Assembly: GCA_965204545.1 (NCBI GenBank)
Contig: CBDBFA010000003.1
Coordinates: 1,550,001 to 1,614,000, forward strand
From: JAABVD01 sp965204545
GTDB taxonomy: Bacteria; Verrucomicrobiota; Verrucomicrobiia; Opitutales; UBA2995
DNA: 64,000 bases
Reading direction: 5' to 3'
Part shown: positions 32,036-41,652 of the stretch, one piece after another
Position numbering within the stretch: position 1 is the stretch's first letter
Layout of the letters: each line of letters begins with the position of its first letter
Translations under genes and position numbers: made by a program
Notes under the pieces: model-generated
What the model was told of the DNA's origin: nothing
What the model saw: the letters and a program-made list of their open reading frames with translations, nothing else
Database searches by the model: none

Positions 32036-33747
32036 CTCCGTCGGGGAACGCGTATATCCTCCACCATCTGTTGCACGGCATCCGGAGGAGGCGGGAAAAA
32101 TTTTCCCAGGGAGAGGGAAACCGCAAAGTTCAGGAGCATGCCCAGGGTGCCGATCCCCTCGGGCGAAATGCCGAACCACCAATTATCCGAGGTATTGGCC
32201 TGAGGATTGATGAACTTGAAATAGATGATATATCCGGCCGTGAAAATCAGGCCCACCAACATGCCCGCTATGGCTCCTTCCCTGTTCATTCGTTTGGAGA
32301 ATATTCCCATGACCAGAACGGGAAAGAAGGACGCCGCCGCCAGCCCGAAGGCAAAGGCCACCACGCTGGCCACGTAATCGGGCGGGTTTACCCCGAAATA
32401 ACCCGCAATCACCACCGCCGCTCCCGCCGCAATGCGCGCCACGGTCAACTCCTGGGATTCGGTTATGTTGGGCAGCAGCATGCGTTTGAGGAGGTCGTGG
32501 GAGATGGCCGATGAAATAACAAGAAGCAGCCCGGCCGCAGTGGAAAGAGCCGCGGCCAGTCCGCCTGCCGCTACCAGCGCTACGACCCAATTGGGAAGCC
32601 GGGCAATTTCCGGATTGGCTAAAACCATGATGTCCCGGTCCACCGTTATTTCATTCCCCTGCCATCCGTTGCTTTGAGCAATGGGGGCAAAGGCGGGATT
32701 TTCATCGTTGTAATACTGCATGATTCCATCCCCGTTCTTGTCTTCAAACTGGATCAACCCGGTCGATTCCCAGTTCTTGAACCATTCCGGAGCCTCGCTG
32801 TAGGGGGTGTTGGAAACGGTTTGCAGAAAATTCGTGCGGGCAAAGGCTGCCACGGCAGGGGCTGTAAGGTAGAGAATGGCGATAAACAACAGGGCCCAAA
32901 ATGCGGACAGCCGCGCGTCCGATACTTTGGGAACGGTAAAGAAGCGAATGATGACGTGCGGGAGTCCAGCTGTCCCGACCATGAGAGCCGCCGTTATGAA
33001 AAATACATCGATAGTGCTCTTGTTGCCACTGGTATAGGCGGAAAAACCGAGCTCCCTGTTCAATCCGTTTAACCGGTCCAGCAGGAACACGCCTTCTTCC
33101 CCCTTTACCTCGGCCCCGAATCCAACCTGCGGAATCACGTTTCCGGTCAGGGTGATAGCGATGAAAATGGCGGGCAGCAAGTAGGCAAAAATCAGCACGC
33201 AATATTGGGCCACCTGGGTATAGGTTATTCCCTTCATCCCCCCCAGCACCGCGTAGGTGAAAACGACCACCATGCCTATGAAGACCCCCCAGAAGATCTC
33301 AATTTCCAAAAACCGGGAAAAGACCACTCCAACCCCTCGCATTTGACCGGTCACATAGGTGAAGGATATGAATATTGCGCAAACCACCGCCACCAGACGG
33401 GCCGTTTTGGAATAATAGCGCTCCCCCACGAAGTCCGGCACGGTGTATTGGCCGAACTTCCGCAAATACGGCGCCAGCAACAGGGCCAGCAACACGTAGC
33501 CCCCGGTCCATCCCATCAGGTAGACGGAACCATCGCGGCCATTGAAACTGATGATCCCCGCCATGGAAATGAAGGACGCTGCCGACATCCAGTCCGCCGC
33601 CGTGGCAGCTCCATTGGCCAGGGGATGCACGGTTCCCCCAGCAACGTAAAACCCCCGCGTGCTCATCACCCGCGACCATATGGCGATGCCGACGTAAACG
33701 CTGAAGGTTATGAAGATGAAAAGATAGGTCCAGCCCTGAATGCCCAT
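32017..33747 (-). CDS. Sodium:solute symporter (ActP-like, VC_2705 type)
   Basis: 576-residue SSS-family transporter with about 13 helices; relatives include the cation/acetate symporter ActP. Characteristic segments are GAATAADWMSAASFISMAGIISFNG (about 45-69, the sodium-binding first repeat), FTYVTGQMRGVGVVFSRFLEI (about 130-150) and GGLAAALSTAAGLLLVISSAISHD (about 387-410). An external loop at about 330-345 reads DKNGDGIMQYYNDE, a DxNxDG calcium-loop-like sequence. It is 24 bp downstream of a DUF4212 small-subunit gene, which is the usual partner of this subfamily. The substrate (short-chain carboxylate or other solute) cannot be fixed. Confidence 0.9.
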   Translation of the reverse strand: MGIQGWTYLFIFITFSVYVGIAIWSRVMSTRGFYVAGGTVHPLANGAATAADWMSAASFISMAGIISFNGRDGSVYLMGWTGGYVLLALLLAPYLRKFGQYTVPDFVGERYYSKTARLVAVVCAIFISFTYVTGQMRGVGVVFSRFLEIEIFWGVFIGMVVVFTYAVLGGMKGITYTQVAQYCVLIFAYLLPAIFIAITLTGNVIPQVGFGAEVKGEEGVFLLDRLNGLNRELGFSAYTSGNKSTIDVFFITAALMVGTAGLPHVIIRFFTVPKVSDARLSAFWALLFIAILYLTAPAVAAFARTNFLQTVSNTPYSEAPEWFKNWESTGLIQFEDKNGDGIMQYYNDENPAFAPIAQSNGWQGNEITVDRDIMVLANPEIARLPNWVVALVAAGGLAAALSTAAGLLLVISSAISHDLLKRMLLPNITESQELTVARIAAGAAVVIAGYFGVNPPDYVASVVAFAFGLAAASFFPVLVMGIFSKRMNREGAIAGMLVGLIFTAGYIIYFKFINPQANTSDNWWFGISPEGIGTLGMLLNFAVSLSLGKFFPPPPDAVQQMVEDIRVPRRSQGESR

Positions 33748-33771
33748 GGTCGATGGTCCTTCTTTAGCGGG

Positions 33772-34089
33772 TTAGCTCGCCTCTTGGCCGGCTTTCGGCC
33801 CTTCCTCTTCCACTCCGTAGGCCTTGTCCAGGCGGTTCATCCAAACGGTGTAGGCCAGAATGATAAGCAGAAAAACGACAATGGAACCCTGTTGGGCCAT
33901 CCAGAACCCGAAGGGAAATCCGGCAAATTTGAACCTGTCCAGCGCGTCCACCGCCAGGATGCTCAACCCATAGGACACACCAAACCAAATTACCAGAAGG
34001 AGTAGGAGGATTTTCAGGTTTGCCCGCCAGTATTTCCGGCGCGACCGGAAGGTTGAAGCATCGTCCGCTTGGGAATCAATTTTACTCAT
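33772..34089 (-). CDS. DUF4212 small subunit of the sodium:solute symporter
   Basis: 105-residue membrane protein with two helices (about 26-50 and 63-85). The signature is YWRANLKILLLLLVIWFGVSYG (about 20-41), DRFKFAGFPFGFWMAQQGSI and VWMNRLDKAYGVEEE. DUF4212 proteins are encoded directly before VC_2705-type symporters and are thought to be their small subunit. The 257-bp divergent gap to the FKBP gene must contain its promoter. Confidence 0.9.
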   Translation of the reverse strand: MSKIDSQADDASTFRSRRKYWRANLKILLLLLVIWFGVSYGLSILAVDALDRFKFAGFPFGFWMAQQGSIVVFLLIILAYTVWMNRLDKAYGVEEEGPKAGQEAS

Positions 34090-34346
34090 GTACCGGGAAG
34101 TTTGCGCGTTGCAGGATATGAATCTCCTTCCCCCTTATGCCGGACTTGCTCCCAGGCACAACGAAAAAAGGCCGCGGCCGGTTCGCGGCGGCGGATCCAT
34201 CGGCCTCTCCCATGCCTGCCCAACCGCGGAAACCACGCTTTGTTCGCCGAATCGGGCCAACTCTGCCAGTTATTAAAAAAAGCTGGCTAACGAGACCCAT
34301 TCGGTTATGTCTCAGGTATTCAACACAATTTTCGCTCACGTTGCAT

Positions 34347-35126
34347 ATGGCTGCAAATTCCATCCGCCTTCTCGTCTGTTTTTTAGTTTTTGGAGTGTCG
34401 GTGGGCCCCCTTCCCGCCCTCGGCCAAGCGGAAGATCCCGCCCCGGCTCAGGAAGCCCCTTCTTCGCCCGAGGGGGAGGCCTCGGAGGAAAATAAGGAAC
34501 CCATTTTCAACCGGGAGGAACAGCTTTTCCTTCTCTACGCCTGGTACCTGGTGTTTTCCAACCGTATCGATATGATCGAACTGAGCGATAAGGAGAAACA
34601 GGCCTTTCTCGTCGGCATCAACCTGGGCCTGCAAAAACGTTCATTGACCGGGTGGGAGGATAGGATGCCGGAAGTCCGCAAGCTTATGGACGAGCGGTGG
34701 CAGCCCGTCTTCGAACAACTCCAACGGGAGCGCAAAGCCCAAACCGTTGAAATGTTCGCCGATTTGGCCAACCGGGAAGAGGTGGTTAAAACCCCGTCCG
34801 GGCTGTTCTACGAATTGGTCAGTGAAGGGACGGGGAAATTCGCCACCGACAACGACGTGGTGAATGCCGAGTTCACCGCCAGATTGATCGATGATACCGT
34901 CTTTGAAACCACGGAAGGGCGTGGCCCCATTCCACTTGTGTTGGCGAATATGGTTCCCGGTGTTCGCGAAGGACTCAAATACGTCCGGGAAGGCGGAATT
35001 ATAAAGTTGTGGGTCCCGTCCGAGCTCGGGTTCGGCAGCGAGGAAACCCAGGGAATTCCCGCCGATTCGGCCTTGCTCTTCGAGTTCACCGTTCACGAGG
35101 TTGCCCCCGTTCCTGAAGGCCAATAG
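34347..35126 (+). CDS. Exported FKBP-type peptidyl-prolyl cis-trans isomerase
   Basis: 259-residue periplasmic proline isomerase/chaperone. ATG 34347 opens a signal peptide (IRLLVCFLVFGVSVGPLPALG, cleavage near residue 25), followed by a low-complexity Pro/Glu linker, a helical FkpA-like dimerisation region (about 50-150) and the FKBP domain (about 155-255): TPSGLFYELVSEGTGKF, VNAEFTARLIDDTVFETT, VPGVREGLKYVREGGIIKLWVPSELGFG and LLFEFTVHEV. The in-frame sequence upstream to 34137 has no coding character. The 3' end overlaps recJ (opposite strand) by 34 bp. Confidence 0.9.
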   Translation: MAANSIRLLVCFLVFGVSVGPLPALGQAEDPAPAQEAPSSPEGEASEENKEPIFNREEQLFLLYAWYLVFSNRIDMIELSDKEKQAFLVGINLGLQKRSLTGWEDRMPEVRKLMDERWQPVFEQLQRERKAQTVEMFADLANREEVVKTPSGLFYELVSEGTGKFATDNDVVNAEFTARLIDDTVFETTEGRGPIPLVLANMVPGVREGLKYVREGGIIKLWVPSELGFGSEETQGIPADSALLFEFTVHEVAPVPEGQ

Positions 35127-36835
35127 TCCTTCCTCCGCCAATCCACCAGCTCCATCTGGATGAAACGGCGGCCGTTGAAAGAGTTCCAGGCCAGTTTGAC
35201 CGCAAGGTCGATCGGGCAATCTGCGGGAGGCAGTCGGTCGGCCTTCTTCCACGCCACACCGTTCAGAGTGGTTCCATGCCTTGTAATCAGGGAGAAACGA
35301 AAGTGGTTTGCTCCGAACACTTCGGGAAGCCGGGCCAGGCGCACCCTCTTGATGCCGAATACCGGCACGGGATTGCCTTCGCCAAACGGGTTGAGCCGAT
35401 CGACCATTGTCATCAGGTCCTCGGTTATGTCATCGACCCCCACATAAGCGGCAATTTCGAGTTCCGGCTCGCAGGAATTGCCTTCCAAGGCTCGTTTTAC
35501 GGCCCGATCAAAGGCCGCTTGAAAGGCCGGCAGGTTTTGTATGGGCAGGGACACTCCCGTAGCCATGGGATGCCCTCCCCAACTTTCCAGAAGACCGCTG
35601 CACTGCTGTAACACCTCCACTAGATTCACTCCCTCCACGCTGCGACCGGAACCTTTGGCCAAGGGGCCTTCTTTCCCCAAAACGATGGCGGGCACGTTAT
35701 GTTTGCGGGCTAATCGACCCGCTACGATTCCGACCACTCCGTGGTGCCAATCGGGGTTGTACAAGACGTGCCCGCCCACGTTGGGCAGCCCCCCCTCAAT
35801 GTATTGGTCAGCCTCCCGCACCATCTTTTGTTGGATATTCTGCCGCTCCCGGTTCATCCGGTCGAGCTGTCCGGCTATTTCCAGGCAGTCTTCGATCTTT
35901 TTTCCCAACAGCATCCTGACCGATAGTTCCGCATCGGCCAGACGGCCGCTGGCGTTGATGCGCGGACCCAGCTTGAAAGAAATGTCCGATCCGGTTATGG
36001 GAGTTCCCAGCCCTATCCCGGACACGTGAAACAATGCGTGCAACCCGCTCCGCTGGGTGGACCGGAGCGCTTTGAGGCCGGCACGGGTGAGAATACGGTT
36101 TTCCCCCGTCAACGGAACCACGTCGGCCACGGTTCCCATGGCCACGAGATCCAGATAGTCCTTCAAATTCGTTTTGTAAGCGGTTGGGTCGCCTTCGTTT
36201 CTCAAATCCTTCACCAGGCCGTGTGCCAACTTGAAAACCAGTCCCACTGAACACAGGTCTCTCCAGGGCCGGTCTTCCTCGTCGTTGACGTGCGGATTTA
36301 TGAGTATGGCCGGGACCGGCCGGTCGCAGGTGGACCGGTGATGGTCGATTATGATGACATCCACTCCTCTGGATGCGAGATAGTCGAGTTCCTCCATGGA
36401 ATTGGTTCCGCAATCCACGGCAATAACCAGGTCGGGGGAGCCGGACTCCAGGGTCCGGTCGATGACGGCCCGGGACAGGCCGTACCCCTCCCGCACCCGG
36501 TGAGGGACGGTGTAGTGCGGAAAAATTCCAAATCGGTTGAGCGTGTGAACCAGCAAGGCGGTGCTGGTTACCCCATCGACGTCGTAATCTCCAATTATGC
36601 TGATGCGCTCATTTTTGGCCATGGCGGCGCGAAGGCGCCGCACCGCTTCCCGAAGATGGGTGATGCGGAAGGGATCGTCCAGTTGCCGAAGGCGTGGATG
36701 GAGAAATGCGTTGGCTTCCTCGGGGTCGGCCAGATCGAGCCGGGTCAGAAGATGGGCCATGAGGGGGGGGACGCCCAAGGCTTTGGCCAAATCCCGGACG
36801 CGCCGTCGGGATACCGTTGCCTTCCGCCAATCCAT
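35093..36835 (-). CDS. recJ: Single-stranded-DNA-specific exonuclease RecJ
   Basis: 5'-3' exonuclease of recombination and mismatch repair. 580 residues with DHH-family motifs: DYDVDG at 83-88 (metal ligands), AVDCGTNS at 139-146, IIIDHHRS at 161-168, then GPRINASGRLADAELSVRMLL (about 310-330), the DHHA1 domain with SGRSVEGVNLVEVLQQCSGLLESWGGHPMATG (about 410-441) and a C-terminal OB-fold. ATG 36835. It follows secDF by 6 bp on the same strand (yajC-secDF-recJ), an order shared with other bacteria. Confidence 0.96.
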   Translation of the reverse strand: MDWRKATVSRRRVRDLAKALGVPPLMAHLLTRLDLADPEEANAFLHPRLRQLDDPFRITHLREAVRRLRAAMAKNERISIIGDYDVDGVTSTALLVHTLNRFGIFPHYTVPHRVREGYGLSRAVIDRTLESGSPDLVIAVDCGTNSMEELDYLASRGVDVIIIDHHRSTCDRPVPAILINPHVNDEEDRPWRDLCSVGLVFKLAHGLVKDLRNEGDPTAYKTNLKDYLDLVAMGTVADVVPLTGENRILTRAGLKALRSTQRSGLHALFHVSGIGLGTPITGSDISFKLGPRINASGRLADAELSVRMLLGKKIEDCLEIAGQLDRMNRERQNIQQKMVREADQYIEGGLPNVGGHVLYNPDWHHGVVGIVAGRLARKHNVPAIVLGKEGPLAKGSGRSVEGVNLVEVLQQCSGLLESWGGHPMATGVSLPIQNLPAFQAAFDRAVKRALEGNSCEPELEIAAYVGVDDITEDLMTMVDRLNPFGEGNPVPVFGIKRVRLARLPEVFGANHFRFSLITRHGTTLNGVAWKKADRLPPADCPIDLAVKLAWNSFNGRRFIQMELVDWRRKDYWPSGTGATS

Positions 36836-36841
36836 GGGCGC

Positions 36842-39406
36842 TCAGGCAGGGGAGTTGGATTTGGCCTTTGCTTTCGATCCGGCCTCCCACTCGTACTTGG
36901 GCAAGTGTTCCTTTTGAGATTCCACGTGCCTTCGATCACCTTTGTGCCACCAGAAAAATACCGGACTGGCAATAAAGACGGAGGAAAAGGTTCCGGTAAG
37001 GATTCCCACCAGAAAGGTAAAGGCGAAATCGCGGATGATACCCGTCCCGAATACCAGCAGGGAGATCGTCACCAATAAGGTGGTCAAGGATGTCAAAATC
37101 GTCCGGGACAAGGTCTTGTTGATAGCCAAATTGACCAATTGCCCCAATTTCAATCCCGGGTTGAGGTCCAGTTCCTCCCGAATGCGGTCGAATACGACGA
37201 TGGTATCGTTCAACGAGTAGCCCACGATCATGAGCAAGGCCGCCACCATGGGAGCGGAGAACTGATTGCCGAAAAGGGCGAAGATACCGATGGTCATGAA
37301 CAAATCGTGGATGGTGGCAACCACAGCTCCCACGCCAAACCCGACTTCAAATCGCAAGGCCACGTAGAGAAGGATGCAGATCAGGGCAATCCCGATGGAT
37401 AAGAACGCGTTAAACTGAATTTCCTTACCTACGGATGGGCCGATCATGTTGTTACCGATCCTCTCCAGACCCTTCTCGGGAAACGCGCCCATCAGGGCAT
37501 TGGAAAGGTTGTCCCCCTGTTCGAAATTGGTTTGAACCTTCAAAATGGTCTTTCCGCCGGCTCCCAAAGGGGTCTGACGCATGAGGTTGACATTCTCAAT
37601 GCCGAGCTCGTTAGCCACCGATTCTGCCTCGCTCAGGGACAGGTCCTCCTCGAAGTGAAAGGAAACTTCATCTCCACCGGTAAAATCGATTCCGTAAATG
37701 TCTTCCCCCCGGTAAATCAGGCCGGCGATTCCCACTGCCACGATGATCCAGGAAGAGGCAAAGGCATACTTCCGGTAGTCGAGAAAATTGATTTTGGGTT
37801 CCTTCAGCAAAGCGAGGGTGAACATTCGCTGGACAAATCCGGTGTTCACCAACAGATCCAGGATGAAACGGCTGACCAGGAGCGCGCAAAACAGAGTGGC
37901 GCCGATGCCTATGGCCAAGGTGACGCCAAAACCCTTTACCGGACCCGTGCCAAAGTAAATGAGGATAAATGAGGTGATGAGGGTAGTGACGTTGGCGTCC
38001 AGAATAGTGGACAGGGCTTTGTCGAACCCTCCCAGCAATGCATTGGGCAGGGTCTTGCCGGTGCGCAATTCCTCCCGCATCCGCTCGAAGATCAGAATAT
38101 TGGCATCGACTGCCATTCCAACGGTGAGCACCAACGCGGCGATTCCCGGGAGGGTCAGGGTGGCGTCAATACTGGCCAGCGTCCCCAGAACAATAATCAG
38201 GTTAATCGCCACTGCGATCAGGGCCACCAACCCGGCCACCATGTAATAGACCAGCATGAAAAGCACTACGGCGGTAGCGCCTATGGAAAAGGCCTTTACC
38301 CCGGAATCGATCGATTCCCGGGCCAGGGTGGGCTCTACTTCATACATTTCCGCCACGCGAAGCGGAATATCGAGCGGATTGTTCAGTCCGTTGGAAATCT
38401 CCTGGGCTTCGCGCAAGGTGAAGGAACCCGTAATCCGGGCCGATCCACCCGGAATCACCACCTGAACACTGGGAGCGGTGAGCAATTCCCCGTCCAGGGT
38501 TATGGCCAGCCGGCCCGGAATGTTGGTCGTGTTCCCCCGGACAATTTCCCGGGTGAGCTCCTCGAATTGGTCGCCTCCCTCAGAGGTAAAACTCATTTGG
38601 ATCTCGTAACCGCCAAACTCCCCCACCGAGGGATTGGATTTGGCAATGGCCTCGCCCGTCATTTCGGGAAGGCGTTTGACAAACAGATAACTGGTTTCAA
38701 TGGCCCCGCTAGGAGCTTCCTGGTCGAGCCCCTTGACTTCGAAGCCCACCGGGGCGGTCGTATCGTAGGGACCGGTTGGGGTCCGGGTGCGGTGGACCAA
38801 TTTGAATTCCAACCGGGCTGGTTTCTTCAGGACGTCCACCACCTCGGGATTCTCCGTGGTGGATACCCCCGGCAGTTGCACTTCGATGCGGTTTTCTCCC
38901 ACCGGGCGAATGACCGGTTCCGTCACCCCCAGGGAATTGATCCGGTTGCCCACTATGTCGATGGCCTGCTCCAGATCGCTTTCCTTCTCGGAGGAGTCGG
39001 CCGCTTCCGATAAATCCAACTCCATGACGAAGGCCACTCCCCCTTTTAGATCGAGACCCGGTTGAAGCCTCGATTTGGAAGCATCTAGCAGAGCATCGAG
39101 CAACACCTGGTTGCGACGCTCCGTATTGCGCATGGAGGATTCCAGGATCAAATGGGGGAAATACTGGGCCAAATCGATATCCCGCTCCAAGGCGATTGCG
39201 CGCAGAGCGAGATAGATGCTGGAATAATCGTCGTTGCCGTAGGCCGTCTCCGCTTCCCCTAGCAGAGAAGTGAAAGCTTCCGCCTTATTGCTTTCCGCCA
39301 GCAGGTATTCCTTGAATGCGGTATCCCGGATTGGGTTGAGATAGAGAATCGCCGTAAAGACGATGACGGCGGAGAGAAGAAATTTCCAAAGCGTGCTACC
39401 AGACAT
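36842..39406 (-). CDS. secDF: Protein translocase subunit SecDF (fused)
   Basis: Proton-driven factor that helps pull proteins through SecYEG. The 854-residue chain joins SecD (about 1-540) and SecF (about 545-830). SecD part: one N-terminal helix, the P1 domain starting at RLQPGLDLKGGVAFVMELD (about 113-131), and a six-helix bundle containing MAVDANILIFERMREELR. SecF part: YRKYAFASSWIIVAVG, YGIDFTGGDEVSFHF, and VGYSLNDTIVVFDRIREELD. The conserved Asp and Arg of the proton path are in VDANILIFER and NDTIVVFDRIRE. ATG 39406 is preferred to TTG 39412. Preceded by yajC (24 bp) and followed by recJ. Confidence 0.95.
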   Translation of the reverse strand: MSGSTLWKFLLSAVIVFTAILYLNPIRDTAFKEYLLAESNKAEAFTSLLGEAETAYGNDDYSSIYLALRAIALERDIDLAQYFPHLILESSMRNTERRNQVLLDALLDASKSRLQPGLDLKGGVAFVMELDLSEAADSSEKESDLEQAIDIVGNRINSLGVTEPVIRPVGENRIEVQLPGVSTTENPEVVDVLKKPARLEFKLVHRTRTPTGPYDTTAPVGFEVKGLDQEAPSGAIETSYLFVKRLPEMTGEAIAKSNPSVGEFGGYEIQMSFTSEGGDQFEELTREIVRGNTTNIPGRLAITLDGELLTAPSVQVVIPGGSARITGSFTLREAQEISNGLNNPLDIPLRVAEMYEVEPTLARESIDSGVKAFSIGATAVVLFMLVYYMVAGLVALIAVAINLIIVLGTLASIDATLTLPGIAALVLTVGMAVDANILIFERMREELRTGKTLPNALLGGFDKALSTILDANVTTLITSFILIYFGTGPVKGFGVTLAIGIGATLFCALLVSRFILDLLVNTGFVQRMFTLALLKEPKINFLDYRKYAFASSWIIVAVGIAGLIYRGEDIYGIDFTGGDEVSFHFEEDLSLSEAESVANELGIENVNLMRQTPLGAGGKTILKVQTNFEQGDNLSNALMGAFPEKGLERIGNNMIGPSVGKEIQFNAFLSIGIALICILLYVALRFEVGFGVGAVVATIHDLFMTIGIFALFGNQFSAPMVAALLMIVGYSLNDTIVVFDRIREELDLNPGLKLGQLVNLAINKTLSRTILTSLTTLLVTISLLVFGTGIIRDFAFTFLVGILTGTFSSVFIASPVFFWWHKGDRRHVESQKEHLPKYEWEAGSKAKAKSNSPA

Positions 39407-39430
39407 GGACAAAAAGAAAGCCGGGAAGGT

Positions 39431-39769
39431 TCAGCGGGATGATTGTGCCGTCCCATCCGGAGAAACCTTACCCTGAATAAAGGTTTTTTGGATTTCCACT
39501 TTAGTCCCTTCCGCGATGCGAACGACGAACCGGTCTTCCTTGACATTGGTGATGATTCCAAAAATCCCGGAAGCGGTGATGACGTTATCTCCGGTCGACA
39601 ACTCTTCGATCATCTGCTTGTGCTGCTTCTGCTTTTTGCGCTGGGGAGCAATGAGAAAAAACCACATGGCCCCGAGGATCAACACCCAGAACAAAAGCAT
39701 CATCATTCCGCTGTTGCCCGAGGCCTGGGCAAAATGCTCGAGAAAAAGATTATGAGGTATGGTTTGCAT
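39431..39769 (-). CDS. yajC: Preprotein translocase subunit YajC
   Basis: Small membrane protein of the SecDF-YajC complex. 112 residues with one helix (about 19-39, MMLLFWVLILGAMWFFLIAP) and the family sequence RKKQKQHKQMIEELSTGDNVITASGIFGIITNVKEDRFVVRIAEGTKVEIQKTFI (about 43-97). It is the first gene of the yajC-secDF-recJ group. ATG 39769. A 119-bp gap separates it from gcvH. Confidence 0.95.
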   Translation of the reverse strand: MQTIPHNLFLEHFAQASGNSGMMMLLFWVLILGAMWFFLIAPQRKKQKQHKQMIEELSTGDNVITASGIFGIITNVKEDRFVVRIAEGTKVEIQKTFIQGKVSPDGTAQSSR

Positions 39770-39888
39770 ATTGAATGCGAAATTTGAGACGGGGGGCCCA
39801 AGGGGTCAAACCTGAATGCTCCTTAGTTGAGCGACTTTTTGAAGGTTCGACCGCTTCTTTCAAGAGCCGGGTCGCTGGAATGGAGGGG

Positions 39889-40272
39889 TCAAGTGGTCAG
39901 GGGCGCGTAATCGCGGGCGGAGAGCAAATCATCCACTTCGGCCCGGTCGGCCAGGCGAATTTTTACTATCCATCCTTCCCCGTAGGCGTCCTGGTTGATC
40001 AATTCGGGCTCATCCTCCAATGCGGTATTTATTTCGAGGATCTCTCCAGCCACCATAAGGTAAACGTCCGAGGCGGCTTTCACCGACTCTACGACGCAGA
40101 AGCTTTCCCCTTTGGCAAAGTCTTCTCCTTCCTCGGGCAATTCCACGAAGGTGATATCGCCCAAACTGCTTTGTGCAAAATCGGTTATGCCCACTTGGGC
40201 CGTCCCATCATCCAGCAAACGAAGCCATTCGTGGTCTGTACTGTATTTGAGTTCGTCCGGTATATTGCTCAT
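39889..40272 (-). CDS. gcvH: Glycine cleavage system H protein
   Basis: Lipoyl carrier that shuttles the methylamine group between the P, T and L proteins of glycine cleavage. 127 residues, full length. The lipoylated residue is Lys65 in ESVKAASDVY; YSTDHEWLRL at the N-terminus and INQDAYGEGWIVKI near 92-105 are typical. It lies 50 bp downstream of gcvT on the same strand. gcvP, the decarboxylase that often follows, is not next to it. Confidence 0.96.
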   Translation of the reverse strand: MSNIPDELKYSTDHEWLRLLDDGTAQVGITDFAQSSLGDITFVELPEEGEDFAKGESFCVVESVKAASDVYLMVAGEILEINTALEDEPELINQDAYGEGWIVKIRLADRAEVDDLLSARDYAPLTT

Positions 40273-40322
40273 GTGATCGAATGCGCCATTTGGCCAAGGT
40301 TAACCATTATTGCTTCTAAAAA

Positions 40323-41423
40323 CTATTTCCCGTTCAAGTGCAAGGGAGGCTTTACGCGGCGAATGGCAAACCGGTTCCCCCTTACCTCCACCTCGAGGAG
40401 CGGGGATGAGACGTATTCCGCCCTAATCAAGGCCGAACCGATCGGCTTGTTCAGAATGGGCGACTGGGTGCCCGAAACCACCTCCCCAACCGCACGATCC
40501 TCCACGAATACCGGGGTTCCCGGCCGTGCGATTCTGCGATCATCAACCGTAAAGTAGAGGATCCGGCGGGGAATACCGGCCATTTTCTGCTCCCTTAAAG
40601 CCTCCTTTCCCACGAAGCCAGCCTCCTTCTTCAACTTGACCGTCCAACCGATACCGCCCTCAAAGGGGGTAATGGAATCGCTGATTTCCCGTCCGTAAAG
40701 CGGGTAACCGGCCTCTAATCTCAAGCTGTCGCGCGCGCCCAATCCGGCCAGGACCAGTCCAAGGCCGCCGCCCTGGTCCAAAACGGACCGGGCAATTTCC
40801 GGCCCCGCTTCCCAGGGCGCGTAGATCTCGAATCCCGATTCGCCGGTATATCCCGTCCGGCTGATGATGGATGAGTAGCCGGCAAATTTCCCCTCCACGA
40901 AATGATAATATTTCACTTCTGACAAATTTTTCGAGGTGAGCCCGGCTGCGATCTTTTCGGCGGCCGGGCCCTGAAGAGCCAACTGGCAATACCGCGTCGA
41001 TACGTCCCTCACTCGACAATCAAACCGAGCCGACTGTCGGGTTATCCATAGGAGGTCCTTTGGGGTATTGCCGGCATTGATGCAAAGGAGATAGTCGTCT
41101 TCTCCACGGCGGTATACCAGCAGATCATCTACCACGGTCCCTCCCTCGTAACACATGGGGGTGTAGACCGCACGGCCGACCGCCATGCTGCGGATGCGGT
41201 TGGTCACGAGATGGTCGAGGAACGAACCCGCTTCAGGGCCTCGAACCGAAACCTCGCCCATGTGGCTCACGTCGAACAAACCGGCCGTGGTCCTCACGGC
41301 TCGGTGCTCGGCTAGAATTCCGCTGTACTGGACCGGCATATCCCAACCGCCAAAGGGGACCATGCGAGCGCCATTGGCCCGGTGGAAAGCATGAAGGGAA
41401 GTTCTTTTGAGGTGGTCGGTCAT
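40323..41423 (-). CDS. gcvT: Aminomethyltransferase (glycine cleavage T protein)
   Basis: Transfers the methylene group from the H-protein intermediate to tetrahydrofolate, releasing ammonia. 366 residues: HRANGARMVPFGGWDMPVQY (about 13-32), VRTTAGLFDVSHMGEVSVRGP (about 42-62) with the catalytic Asp of the T-protein group expected in this region, YTPMCYEGGTVVDDLLVYR (about 85-103), SRTGYTGESGFEIY (about 187-200), and LGARDSLRLEAGYPLYGREI (about 228-247). I looked for a glycine riboswitch in the 229 bp upstream and saw none. ATG 41423. Confidence 0.95.
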   Translation of the reverse strand: MTDHLKRTSLHAFHRANGARMVPFGGWDMPVQYSGILAEHRAVRTTAGLFDVSHMGEVSVRGPEAGSFLDHLVTNRIRSMAVGRAVYTPMCYEGGTVVDDLLVYRRGEDDYLLCINAGNTPKDLLWITRQSARFDCRVRDVSTRYCQLALQGPAAEKIAAGLTSKNLSEVKYYHFVEGKFAGYSSIISRTGYTGESGFEIYAPWEAGPEIARSVLDQGGGLGLVLAGLGARDSLRLEAGYPLYGREISDSITPFEGGIGWTVKLKKEAGFVGKEALREQKMAGIPRRILYFTVDDRRIARPGTPVFVEDRAVGEVVSGTQSPILNKPIGSALIRAEYVSSPLLEVEVRGNRFAIRRVKPPLHLNGK

Positions 41424-41652
41424 CGAGAGAGATCCCGGACATAAGAGGAAACCCCATTGAAATACGCCAGCACTTTCCCCTTGCCATCCCCCAAAACCAA
41501 CGCTTGAAATTTTTCCCGAAATTTTTCAGGCTATCGGCCATATGAAAATTTTATGGTCCGAGCCGTTGGCATTTTCCGCTTCAAAAAGTTGCTGACTCAT
41601 TTCTCCGGTTTTTCCATACCGATAACCGCATGGGCTCTCGGCCAAATCATTC

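Noticed and set aside
41424..41652. Glycine riboswitch upstream of gcvT
   Set aside because: No tandem aptamer-like core could be recognised on the minus strand.
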